From NCBI GenBank assembly GCA_964449305.1, contig CAYUYM010000142.1:1-8832 (forward strand): a stretch of 8,832 bases of DNA, given 5' to 3'. The position numbers were made by a program, and so were the translations under genes. The stretch is from CAYUYM01 sp964449305. GTDB taxonomy: Bacteria; Bacteroidota; Ignavibacteria; SZUA-365; CAYQST01. Each line of letters opens with the position of its first letter. The stretch's first letter is position 1. This document shows positions 1-7,139 of the stretch, one piece after another. The notes under the pieces are model-generated. The model had not been told where the DNA came from. It saw only the letters and a program-made list of their open reading frames with translations, and did not search any database.

Positions 1-3
1 ATC

Positions 4-49
4 ACTGACATTTCTACTTGGCGTATTCTACTGACATTTCTATCTGGCG
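4..49. repeat. Pair of 20-bp direct repeats, probable insertion-sequence end
   Basis: Two copies of a 20-bp unit occupy 4-23 and 30-49, with a period of 26 bp. Both begin ACTGACATTTCTA and end TGGCG. They differ only at unit positions 14-15 (CT versus TC), so 18 of 20 bases agree. Tandem near-terminal repeats of about 20 bp are typical of the ends of IS21-family elements (known of the family), and the motif resembles such ends as I remember them. The element tip could be near TTACA at 51-55, about 7 bases after the stop codon of the last efflux gene. The transposase genes would lie to the left, outside the window. The repeat is seen directly; assignment to an IS family is inference. Confidence 0.5.
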
Positions 50-62
50 ATTACAGGCGCGG

Positions 63-1289
63 CTATTCGTATCGCAGTGCCTCGATGGGGTCGAGCGATG
101 CCGCCTTCCAAGCGGGGTAGGTGCCGAAAATGATGCCGATGACAAGGCAGGCGACCACGCCGACGGCGACCCACTCGATCTGGATGATCGGAGGGATGTC
201 CATCACCACGGCGAGCGTGTTGCCGGCGAGGAGCCCGGCAAGAATGCCGGTGATGCCGCCGAAGAGCGTCAGGAGGAGCGCCTCGCTGAGGAACTGCACC
301 ACGATGGCCTGGCGCGTGGCCCCCACGGCCTTGCGGGTCCCGATCTCCTTCGTCCGCTCGGTGACGGAGACGAGCATGATATTCATGATGCCGATGCCGG
401 CGGCCAGCAGGGCCACCGCGGCGATGGCGAAGGTGCCCAGACGGACGTAGCGTGTGAGATCGTTGAAGTTCGAGATCACCGATTCGTTGGAGAAGGTTTC
501 GAAGTCGTTCTCCTCCCAGGGCCTGAGATTCCGTTCACTGCGCAGGATGCCGATCACCTCGTCGAGACAGGCATCGAAGTTTTCCCGCGAGCGCGCCTGC
601 ACCATGATGTTCACGCTGCGGTTCGCTCCGTAGTACTCGAAGAACGTGGTGATGGGGATGATGAAGTACCGGTCCTGGTTGCCAAACATCCCGCCCCGCG
701 ACTTCATCGTGCCGATCACCGTGTAGTCGCGTCCCCCCATGCGCACCGACTTCCCGATGGGATCGAGGGATGGCGGGAAGATGGCGGCGGCAAGGTCGTA
801 GCCCAGCACCACGACGTTGCGCGAGAGGTCGAGATCCGACTGGGCGATGGCACGGCCGTATTCGATCTCCCAATGATTGGTCGGAAAACCCTCCGGGTTC
901 TCGCCTGCAACGGAAGTGTTGGGGTCCGTCTTCTTGTTGCCCCACTGCACCACCTCACCGAAATGCCAGGCCTCGATGCCCACAGTGAGCGCCTCGCGCG
1001 ATTGTGCTGCCACCCCCTGCGCCTGCCGCCAGGTGATGTTGCGACGGTTGCGGAACCGCTCCCGGTCACCAGGGCCGTGCTGCATCTGCGGGTATTTCTG
1101 GACCTGGAAGGTGTTGGCACCAAGCTGACTCAGCCCGGATTCGATGCTGTTCTGAAACACGCCGATCGCCGTCATCACGGAGATGATGGAGAACACACCA
1201 ATCCCCACGCTCGCGAGGGTGAGACTGGTCCGCAGCTTGTTGGACCGGAGGACCTGGAACGCGCTGGAGAAGGTGGTGCTGAACTGCAT
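63..1289 (-). CDS. MacB/FtsX-type ABC transporter permease (second of two)
   Basis: This 408-residue inner-membrane permease is the last gene of the efflux operon. It has the MacB/LolC/FtsX layout: a first membrane segment at about residues 21-43, a large periplasmic (MacB-core-like) domain at about 45-280, and three more membrane segments at about 285-309, 330-355 and 372-395. The cytoplasmic loop between TM2 and TM3 carries the family signature GIMNIMLVSVTERTKEIGTR (299-318). The protein ends in the typical DPIEALRYE. It has no ATPase domain and depends on the ATPase encoded at 3244-2540. The start at 1289 lies 7 bases after the upstream permease stop. Its ribosome site TAGGA (1299-1295) uses that stop codon, so translation is probably coupled. 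It is paralogous to the preceding permease, sharing RNRRNIT/RNRRDIT, the TM2-TM3 loop and the C-terminal tail. Substrate unknown. Confidence 0.93.
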   Translation of the reverse strand: MQFSTTFSSAFQVLRSNKLRTSLTLASVGIGVFSIISVMTAIGVFQNSIESGLSQLGANTFQVQKYPQMQHGPGDRERFRNRRNITWRQAQGVAAQSREALTVGIEAWHFGEVVQWGNKKTDPNTSVAGENPEGFPTNHWEIEYGRAIAQSDLDLSRNVVVLGYDLAAAIFPPSLDPIGKSVRMGGRDYTVIGTMKSRGGMFGNQDRYFIIPITTFFEYYGANRSVNIMVQARSRENFDACLDEVIGILRSERNLRPWEENDFETFSNESVISNFNDLTRYVRLGTFAIAAVALLAAGIGIMNIMLVSVTERTKEIGTRKAVGATRQAIVVQFLSEALLLTLFGGITGILAGLLAGNTLAVVMDIPPIIQIEWVAVGVVACLVIGIIFGTYPAWKAASLDPIEALRYE

Positions 1290-1296
1290 GGTGATC

Positions 1297-2535
1297 CTAC
1301 TCGTATCGCAGGGCGTCCACCGGGTTCATGCGGGCGGCCGTGTAGGCCGGGACGATGCCCGAGATCAACCCCACGAGGATGGAGATGGACAGAGACAACC
1401 CGACGACCCACATGGGCATGGACGACGGGAGGAACTGGTTGATGAGCAGGCTCAGCGGATACGCAAGACCGAGCCCGATCATTCCACCGATGAGGCAGAT
1501 CGCGGCCGCCTCGATGAGGAACTGCGTCAGGATGGTACGGCTGCGTGCACCAATGGCCTTGCGCGTGCCGATCTCCTTGGTGCGCTCCTTGACGGAGACG
1601 AACATGATGTTCATGATGCCGACACCGCCCACAAGGAGGGACAACGACGTGATGATGAAGCCGATGATGCCGATGGTGCTCACCACCTTGTCGAAGATGC
1701 CCTTGAGGAAGTCCTGCGTGTTCACGCCGAAATCCGGTTCCTTGTAGCTCGGCACGCGCCGTATCGTCCGGAACGTGCCCACCATTTCGTCCACCGCGTT
1801 CTCCTTGTCGATATCAGGTGGAAGCTTGACGGTGATCTCGATGCTGCGGTTCGACCCGAACACCCGGAAAAAGCTCGCCATCGGCATGAACACCTGCGTG
1901 TCCTTGCTGAAGAAGTCGGTGCCGAGGAAGCTGCCCTCCTTCTCGAACACGCCGATGACCCGGTAGTTGTACCCGCCGATCTTGATCGTCTTCCCGATGG
2001 GATCCACGTTCTCGAAGAGTGAGTTGGCCACGTCGTGCCCGATGACCACCACCGGCCGCCCGCTGTTGCCCTCCAGCCCGTTGAAGAAACGCCCCTGCTC
2101 CGGCACCACGCCCGAGGTCATGACAAACTCGTCCGTGGTCCCCTTCACGATGCCCTTGGCCGATTTGTTGCGGTACTTGAAGGTCGTTCCCCAGGTCTGC
2201 ACCACGGGAACAACCGCCTGGGCCAGCGTGAAACGTTCCTTCATGAGGTTCGCCTCCTCCAGGGTGATGTCGCGGCGGTTCCGGGATTTCCACCACTCCT
2301 CGCTGAACCAGTCCCACTTGCTGAGGTAGTACACATCAGCGCCGAGTCCGGAGATGCTCTTGTCGAGTGCCCCGCCGATGCCTTCGATGACGGTGGCCAT
2401 GAGGGTCACCACCACGATGCCGATCACGATGCCGAGTGTGGTGAGCACGGAACGCATCTTGTTTGCATTGATGGCCTGGAAGGCGATGACGAGGCCTTCC
2501 TTGAGTTCGTGGAGGCGGTACAGCAGGGCGCTCAT
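1297..2535 (-). CDS. MacB/FtsX-type ABC transporter permease (first of two)
   Basis: This 412-residue inner-membrane permease of the MacB/LolC/FtsX type has TM1 at about residues 30-52, a periplasmic domain at about 55-280, and TM2-TM4 at about 287-313, 336-366 and 376-398. The loop signature GIMNIMFVSVKERTKEIGTR is at 306-325 and the C-terminus is NPVDALRYE. I start it at the ATG at 2535 (MSALLYRLHELKEG), 4 bases after the ATPase stop. The reading frame stays open back to 2586, but the extra 17 residues overlap the ATPase gene and look unlike the family. The ribosome site is weak (AAGG about 11 bases upstream), consistent with coupling to the ATPase. The periplasmic domain has an aromatic/acidic stretch (WDWFSEEWW, 74-82) absent from the sister permease. 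It probably forms a heterodimer with the downstream permease (inference), although two separate homodimers cannot be excluded. Confidence 0.92.
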   Translation of the reverse strand: MSALLYRLHELKEGLVIAFQAINANKMRSVLTTLGIVIGIVVVTLMATVIEGIGGALDKSISGLGADVYYLSKWDWFSEEWWKSRNRRDITLEEANLMKERFTLAQAVVPVVQTWGTTFKYRNKSAKGIVKGTTDEFVMTSGVVPEQGRFFNGLEGNSGRPVVVIGHDVANSLFENVDPIGKTIKIGGYNYRVIGVFEKEGSFLGTDFFSKDTQVFMPMASFFRVFGSNRSIEITVKLPPDIDKENAVDEMVGTFRTIRRVPSYKEPDFGVNTQDFLKGIFDKVVSTIGIIGFIITSLSLLVGGVGIMNIMFVSVKERTKEIGTRKAIGARSRTILTQFLIEAAAICLIGGMIGLGLAYPLSLLINQFLPSSMPMWVVGLSLSISILVGLISGIVPAYTAARMNPVDALRYE

Positions 2536-2539
2536 GGTG

Positions 2540-3244
2540 TCAGGCCTTGGAGGATGCGGGCCGCTCGTGCCGTTTGTCAAACACAATCTGGCCGTCGAAC
2601 AGTTTGAGGGTTCTGTGGGCGTACGCCGCGATGTCCTCCTCGTGCGTCACAAGGATGATGGTGTTGCCGCGGGCATGCAGCTCGTCGAGGAGGCCCATGA
2701 TCTCGATGCCCGTCTTGGAGTCGAGGTTTCCGGTGGGCTCATCGGCGAGAATGATTGATGGGTTGTTGACCAGTGCACGTGCAATGGCCACACGCTGGCG
2801 CTGCCCACCGGACAGCTCGTTGGGTTTGTGCAGCATGCGTTCCTTCAACCCCACCGCCACCAATGCCGCCTCGGCACGTTCGCGGCGGTCCGCCGACGAC
2901 ACGCCGGCATAGATCAACGGCAGCTCCACGTTGTGCAACGATGTGGACCGTGCAAGGAGGTTGAAGGTCTGAAACACGAACCCGATCTTCTGGTTGCGGA
3001 TCATCGCCAGCTCATTGTCGTCCATGTCGCTGACGTTGTTCCCGTCGAACTGATACAGCCCCTCCGACGGCGTGTCGAGGCAACCGATGATGTTCATGAG
3101 GGTGGATTTTCCGGACCCCGAGGGACCCATGATCGCCACATACTCGTTGGTCTCGATGTTGAGTGACGCTCCCCGGAGGGCATGCACCTTCTCCGCGCCC
3201 ATGTCATACGTCTTGGTGATATTGACCATGCTGATGAGTGACAT
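2540..3244 (-). CDS. ABC transporter ATP-binding protein, LolD/MacB type
   Basis: This 234-residue cytoplasmic ATPase powers the efflux system. All ABC motifs are intact: Walker A GPSGSGKST (40-48), Q-loop Gln92 in FQTFNLL, signature LSGGQ (144-148), Walker B IILADEPTG (164-172) with catalytic Glu169, D-loop NLDS, and switch His201 in VTHE. Length and motifs match the LolD/MacB/FtsE branch, which works with FtsX-fold permeases by mechanotransmission rather than moving substrate through the membrane. I start it at 3244 (MSLISMVNITKTY), because TGAGGT lies 8 bases upstream. An upstream ATG at 3322 in the same frame would overlap the adaptor gene and add a low-quality Ser/Arg-rich stretch. It sits between the adaptor gene (10-base gap) and the first permease (4-base gap). 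In classical MacB this domain is fused to the permease; here it is separate. Confidence 0.95.
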   Translation of the reverse strand: MSLISMVNITKTYDMGAEKVHALRGASLNIETNEYVAIMGPSGSGKSTLMNIIGCLDTPSEGLYQFDGNNVSDMDDNELAMIRNQKIGFVFQTFNLLARSTSLHNVELPLIYAGVSSADRRERAEAALVAVGLKERMLHKPNELSGGQRQRVAIARALVNNPSIILADEPTGNLDSKTGIEIMGLLDELHARGNTIILVTHEEDIAAYAHRTLKLFDGQIVFDKRHERPASSKA

Positions 3245-3251
3245 TCGGGCA

Positions 3252-3257
3252 ACCTCA
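3252..3257 (-). promoter_or_regulatory. Ribosome binding site of the ATPase gene, overlapping the adaptor stop
   Basis: TGAGGT on the minus strand (3257-3252) begins with the TGA stop of the adaptor gene, and its GAGG lies 8 bases before the ATPase ATG at 3244. This supports the start at 3244 over the longer open frame and suggests that ATPase translation is coupled to adaptor translation. Confidence 0.6.
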
Positions 3258-4565
3258 CTGTTTGTCGTTCTTGTTCGCGCCGCCGAAGGCATTCGCGTTG
3301 TCGATGCGGATCTTGCCGCCATCCTCCAACTCGCGACTCACGGCGCGGTACGGGCCCTTCACCACTTCCTGCCCCTCCTGCAATCCCTCGGTGACCTCGA
3401 TGAAGTTGTCGCTGCTGATGCCGGTCTTCACCGCCTGCTTCTTCACCGTGCCATTGTCAACGAGGAACACCACCTGGTCCGGCCTCTTCTTCTCCTTCGG
3501 TTTCTGATCGTCGGCCAAGGCCATGCCCTCACCTTCACCCTCGGGCGGCGTCTCGGGCTTCGCTTCCATCTTCTTCTCCTCGCGCGTCGTCACGGCCTGA
3601 AGCGGCACCACCAGCACGTTTGTGCGCGTCTCGGTCTCAATGCGCGCTGTGGTGGACATGCCGGGGCGGAAGGCGACGTCCTTGTCCAGCAGCAGGAGGC
3701 GGATCTCGAAGTTCGTCACCTCCTCCTGTGTGCCGGCGCTCTTGGTGGTGGCGGTGTTGGCGATCTGATACACGACGGCATTGAACATGCGATCGGGATA
3801 GGCGTCAACCTCCACACGGGCGGTGTCGTTGAGGCTGATGAGAATCACGTCGTTCTCGTTCACCTCCACGCGCGCCTCCATCACCGACAGATCGCTGACG
3901 GTCATGATCTCGGTGCCCTGTGTGAAACTCGACCCCGAAACACGCTCTCCGGTCTTGGATATGAGCTGCGAAACAACACCGTCAATCGGTGAATAGATCG
4001 ACGTCTTTCGCAGGCTTTCCATCTGACGGGAAAGATAGGCCTCGCTGTTCTGCACGTCATACTTCGCGGCATCGACGTTGGACTTCGCCACCTCGTACTG
4101 ATTGCGCACCGCCTCGAAGTCCGCGTCCGAAATCAGCCCCTTTGCATGGAGATCTCCCTGACGTTTGTGATCGGCCTCCACCTTTTTGAGGTCGGCCTGG
4201 CGCTGCAGCAGATAGGCCTTGGCGCGGTTCACGGACGCCACCGCCTGTTCCTTGTCGGCCATGTAGGCGTCAGGTTTGATGCGGCACAGGAGCTGGCCAC
4301 GCTTCACCATGTCCCCCTCCTTCACCGGCAGGTCCACGATTTCCCCGGACACTTCCGCGTTGATCTTCACCTGCGTCTGCGGCTGGATTTTTCCCGTCGC
4401 CTCCACCACCTGGGTCACGGTCATGCGCTGAACTTTGTCGGTCTGAACCGGGGTGATCTTCTCCTTGCTGCCACCAAGGATGATGACCAGGGCGAGGATG
4501 ATGATGAGCAGGCCGATGCCCGTGAAAATGATGACTTTCTTCTTCTTCTTCTTTCCGTTTGCCAT
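3255..4565 (-). CDS. Periplasmic adaptor (membrane fusion) protein, MacA/HlyD type
   Basis: This 436-residue adaptor joins the inner-membrane ABC transporter to the TolC-like channel. It begins with six lysines (5-10) and one membrane anchor (about 11-31), so it is held in the inner membrane with the rest in the periplasm. Next come a split lipoyl/biotinyl-like domain (about 64-100 and 187-220, containing AEVSGEIVDLPVKEGDMVKRG and YSPIDGVV), an alpha-helical hairpin (about 103-186) that should contact the TolC partner, a beta-barrel (about 227-315) and a membrane-proximal domain (about 317-423). A highly charged Lys/Glu/Pro insert (about 328-363) interrupts the membrane-proximal domain between VPLQAVTTR and VVFLVDNG. 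The start at 4565 follows GGAG by 10 bases. The gene lies 27 bases after the outer-membrane-factor gene. Close to MacA in layout; substrate not deducible. Confidence 0.93.
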   Translation of the reverse strand: MANGKKKKKKVIIFTGIGLLIIILALVIILGGSKEKITPVQTDKVQRMTVTQVVEATGKIQPQTQVKINAEVSGEIVDLPVKEGDMVKRGQLLCRIKPDAYMADKEQAVASVNRAKAYLLQRQADLKKVEADHKRQGDLHAKGLISDADFEAVRNQYEVAKSNVDAAKYDVQNSEAYLSRQMESLRKTSIYSPIDGVVSQLISKTGERVSGSSFTQGTEIMTVSDLSVMEARVEVNENDVILISLNDTARVEVDAYPDRMFNAVVYQIANTATTKSAGTQEEVTNFEIRLLLLDKDVAFRPGMSTTARIETETRTNVLVVPLQAVTTREEKKMEAKPETPPEGEGEGMALADDQKPKEKKRPDQVVFLVDNGTVKKQAVKTGISSDNFIEVTEGLQEGQEVVKGPYRAVSRELEDGGKIRIDNANAFGGANKNDKQ

Positions 4566-4592
4566 GGATGAAAATCTCCACGTATTGTGTGG

Positions 4593-5912
4593 TTAATTGT
4601 TTCCGATGTTGTAGTCCAGCTGCCGCCGCGCAATGATGTAGTTGTAGCTCGCGTTGATGAGATCGGCCTCCGCCGTGGTCAGTCCCGCGTTGGCGATGAT
4701 CTGGTCCAGAAGCGTTCCGGCGCCCACGGCATAGCGCTCCGTGGCGATCCGTTGATCCTCGCGGGCGGAGGCAAGGGTGCGCCGGGCGATCTCCATGTTC
4801 TTCTCCGCATTGGCGAGGGCGTTCAACGCCGAGCGAAGCGATGCGGCGATTGTGCGCTCCAGTTGCCGAAGCGTGTTGTCGTTGTCCATGCGGTCCAGCT
4901 CGGCCTGCTCCACGGCCACCCTCGTCTGGAAGCCGGAGAAGATGGGCAGGGAGAGGGAGAGGCCGTAGCTGAAGCGATCGTACTCGCTGAAGTCGCGCAG
5001 TTCGATGTTGCCCCAGGAATACTGGGCAAAGGCGTAGAGTGAGGGCCAGTAGTTGGCGCGCGCGGCACTGACACCCTTGCGCATGTTCTCGAGCGTGAGG
5101 CGGGCGGCACGGTAGTCGGCACGGCGCTCAAGTGCGGTGCGGAAAAGCGTCGGGAAATCCCCAAGCTCACGGCGGTACTGCGCCATCTCGGACTCCTGCT
5201 GTTCGAGCACAGCATCGGCGATGGCGAAATCCTCGGTCACTGACATGCCGAGCCAGGCTTGCAGGTCCATGAGCGCATTGATGTGTTCATTCTCTGCCTG
5301 GAGCACGGCGAGCTCGTCGCGCCCTGTCTGCACCTCCTGCCGGACGGCGTCGGCATTGGGGGCGGCTCCGACGGCCACCATCTCCCGGATGCGTGCAAGC
5401 TGCTGCTTCGAGCGGTCGAAGGTGCTCCGCGCGCTGGCGATGAGCTGCCTGCAGCGAAGCGTGTTGTAGTACCGCTGATGCACACCGAACACCACATCCT
5501 GCTTCCGCCTCTCGAGGTTCTCCTCGGAGGTGTGCATGGCGAGGATGCTCCTGTCGGCTGTGATGATGTTGTTCAGGCCGTTGAACAGGAGAAGCGAGGA
5601 TCGCACGGACCAGCTGTAGGAATTCCTGCTGACCACCACATCCTTGCCGCGGAAGGCGATGTTGTCCTGGTCGGCCCTGCTCCATGACGCATTTGCGGAG
5701 AGATCGGGCAGGAACTGTCCGAAGGACAGTGTCTTGTTGGAACGCGCCCGCTCGATGTCGTTCTCCGACCGCCGGACATCCACATTGTTGGCGAGGGCCG
5801 TGGCGATGCAGGCATCGAGCGTATAGGTGCCGCCCTTGGGGCTCACCGCCTGGCCAGAAGCTGGGTGCATGACGATGAGTGTCAGAAAGGTGATGCCGAC
5901 CAGAAATTTCAT
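4593..5912 (-). CDS. TolC-family outer-membrane efflux protein
   Basis: This 439-residue outer-membrane factor is the exit duct of the tripartite pump. A signal peptide is clear: MKF, a hydrophobic core (about 4-15), and probable cleavage after HPASG (about residue 20). The mature part shows the two internally repeated halves of the TolC fold. The first has a YTLDACIATALANN start, beta-strand segment SYSWSVRSSLLLFNGLNN (98-115) and long helices with RYYNTLR. The second has ANYWPSLYAFAQYSW, SYGLSLSLPIFSGF (315-328) and a C-terminal helix TERYAVGAGTLLDQIIANAG (391-410). Length matches the family. The start at 5912 is preceded by TTGGAG with a 9-base spacer. It is the first gene of the efflux operon and lies 97 bases after the HD-domain gene, with which it could be co-transcribed. 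I found no convincing promoter of its own in that gap. Confidence 0.94.
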   Translation of the reverse strand: MKFLVGITFLTLIVMHPASGQAVSPKGGTYTLDACIATALANNVDVRRSENDIERARSNKTLSFGQFLPDLSANASWSRADQDNIAFRGKDVVVSRNSYSWSVRSSLLLFNGLNNIITADRSILAMHTSEENLERRKQDVVFGVHQRYYNTLRCRQLIASARSTFDRSKQQLARIREMVAVGAAPNADAVRQEVQTGRDELAVLQAENEHINALMDLQAWLGMSVTEDFAIADAVLEQQESEMAQYRRELGDFPTLFRTALERRADYRAARLTLENMRKGVSAARANYWPSLYAFAQYSWGNIELRDFSEYDRFSYGLSLSLPIFSGFQTRVAVEQAELDRMDNDNTLRQLERTIAASLRSALNALANAEKNMEIARRTLASAREDQRIATERYAVGAGTLLDQIIANAGLTTAEADLINASYNYIIARRQLDYNIGNN

Positions 5913-6009
5913 GGATTATCACTCCAAATATGTCGTAGGCGGGAATGAGGGGGGGGGAAGGGGGCTGGTGAAAAACCCGGATGATAGACGTGGTGCTCCT
6001 GGAAAAGTT
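5913..6009. other. Spacer upstream of the efflux operon, with a G9 tract
   Basis: This 97-base spacer lies between the HD-domain gene stop and the TolC-family gene start. On the plus strand it has a run of nine G (5949-5957), then AA and five more G (5960-5964), with GGG at 5941-5943 just before. Four G-tracts within 24 bases could form a quadruplex on the plus strand, which is the template strand for the efflux operon. No strong terminator hairpin with a U-tract follows the HD gene. Confidence 0.6.
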
Positions 6010-7020
6010 TCAGGCCCTGAGGTTGTCGGGAAGGCTCCTCAGTCTCTTCCGAAGGCTGTGGGACTTGGTCGATCCGCCTCCGTCGAGCACCTCGTCCTTG
6101 ATCGAAAGAACAAAGGCGATGGATGCATCACGTTCATTCGGCACCTCCCCGGTGAGGATGGCATCCTCCAATCTGCTCTTGATGATGCCCACGGCGATGC
6201 CCGGGGTCAGATCGCACAGGGCCATGATATCCTCACCCGTCACCGGAGGCTGCCACGAACGGAGTTGATCGCCATCACGCACATCACGGATCTTCTGCGC
6301 CAGTTCATCGTAGTTCGCGAGATACCGCCGGACAAGCATGGGGTTTTTCGACGTCACATCCGCACGGCACAGGAGAAGCAGGTCGTCAAGGTGCTCGCCC
6401 GCTTCTGTCACAATGCGGCGGATTGCGGAATCGGTGACGCCTTCCTTCACCAACACCATGGGACGCTGATGGAGAAGCACCAGGGTGCGGACGGTGTCCA
6501 GATGCTCCTTCGGCCAGCCATGGCGGCGGAAGAACTGCCTGGTCAACCGTGCACCGACTTCAGGATGCCCGTGAAACGTCCAGCCCGCTCCATCCTGGAA
6601 GGACTTCGTCACCGGCTTGGCGATGTCGTGGAGCAGGGCGGCGAGCCGCACCCACACATCATCCGTCTGTTGGACCACCCGGTCCAGAACAAGCAGGGTG
6701 TGCGCGAACACGTCCTTGTGCTTGTACTGTCGGGTACCCTCCGTGCTCTCCTCCCGTCGCTCCTCGATCCCGGAGAGGGCGTCAACCTCCGGCCAGACGA
6801 GGGCGAGCGCCCCGCTGCTGCGCAGGGCGGCAAAGGCCCTGGACGGTTGCGGCGAGGTGAGGATCGCGAGCAGCGCCTCACCGATCATGGAGGTGGAGGC
6901 ATCGGTGAGCACGGCCAGCGTCTCCGCCTCAAGCGGCTCCTGGGCATCCCCGCCTCCGTGTCCCACCTCGATGAAACGTTGCAGCAGGTCATGCGCTGTG
7001 TCACAGCGTGGGGTGGTCAT
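6010..7020 (-). CDS. HD-domain protein resembling the C-terminal half of a CCA tRNA nucleotidyltransferase
   Basis: This 336-residue protein matches the RNA-binding/HD portion of Bacteroidota-type CCA-adding enzymes: SPQPSRAFAALRSSGALALVWPE (56-78 region), KHKDVFAHTLLVLD (100-113), the HD motif LLHDIAKP (129-136, metal ligands His131-Asp132), GWTFHGH (146-152), VTDSAIRR (195-202), CRADVTSKNP (218-227) and WQPPVTGEDIM (256-266). HD domains in this family hydrolyse phosphoesters; the E. coli CCA enzyme HD domain has 2',3'-cyclic phosphodiesterase and phosphatase activity (known). The N-terminal nucleotidyltransferase head, with its GG...R and DxD motifs, is absent. Only about 45 unrecognised residues precede the matching part, against full-length relatives of about 470 residues. 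The start at 7020 has GGAG 9 bases upstream. The frame stays open to 7698, but that extension runs antisense through hsp20 and shows no nucleotidyltransferase motif. It could be a partner of a separately encoded head or an independent phosphohydrolase. Confidence 0.85.
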   Translation of the reverse strand: MTTPRCDTAHDLLQRFIEVGHGGGDAQEPLEAETLAVLTDASTSMIGEALLAILTSPQPSRAFAALRSSGALALVWPEVDALSGIEERREESTEGTRQYKHKDVFAHTLLVLDRVVQQTDDVWVRLAALLHDIAKPVTKSFQDGAGWTFHGHPEVGARLTRQFFRRHGWPKEHLDTVRTLVLLHQRPMVLVKEGVTDSAIRRIVTEAGEHLDDLLLLCRADVTSKNPMLVRRYLANYDELAQKIRDVRDGDQLRSWQPPVTGEDIMALCDLTPGIAVGIIKSRLEDAILTGEVPNERDASIAFVLSIKDEVLDGGGSTKSHSLRKRLRSLPDNLRA

Positions 7021-7029
7021 CTGCTCTTT

Positions 7030-7033
7030 CTCC
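7030..7033 (-). promoter_or_regulatory. Ribosome binding site fixing the HD-gene start
   Basis: GGAG on the minus strand lies 9 bases before the ATG at 7020. It supports that short start rather than the much longer open frame that continues upstream into the antisense of hsp20. Confidence 0.6.
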
Positions 7034-7100
7034 GGGTCAGGAGAGGACAGTGGACGAGGCGATGCAGGGAGGGACGTGTAAACGAACGATTCATATCGCA

Positions 7101-7131
7101 CGAAAGTACCACTCTTTGGACTGCAATCAAA
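7101..7131 (-). promoter_or_regulatory. Candidate Bacteroidota-type promoter of the HD-domain gene
   Basis: On the minus strand TTTG (7131-7128) is followed, after 19 bases, by TACTTTCG (7108-7101). The Bacteroidota primary-sigma consensus is TTTG, about 19 bases, TAnnTTTG, so the -7 element matches at five of six conserved bases (C for T at the seventh position). Transcription would start near 7095 and leave a leader of about 75 bases before the ATG at 7020. Found by eye; such matches also occur by chance. Confidence 0.35.
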
Positions 7132-7139
7132 CGCTGTTC

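Noticed and set aside
18..1442. Open frame of 474 codons on the plus strand across the last permease
   Set aside because: It is antisense to a certain gene and its product is Asp/His/Gly/Arg-rich low-quality sequence, typical of GC-rich shadow frames.
2536..2586. Upstream start for the first permease at 2586
   Set aside because: The added 17 residues overlap the ATPase gene end and are unlike the family. The ATG at 2535 gives the expected N-terminus.
3245..3322. Upstream start for the ATPase at 3322
   Set aside because: It adds an Ala/Ser/Thr/Arg stretch overlapping the adaptor gene, while the ATG at 3244 has GAGG at the right distance.
5990..6020. Possible terminator after the HD gene (CCTG...CAGG near 5999-6014)
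   Set aside because: The stem is only about four pairs and is not followed by a U-tract on the minus strand.
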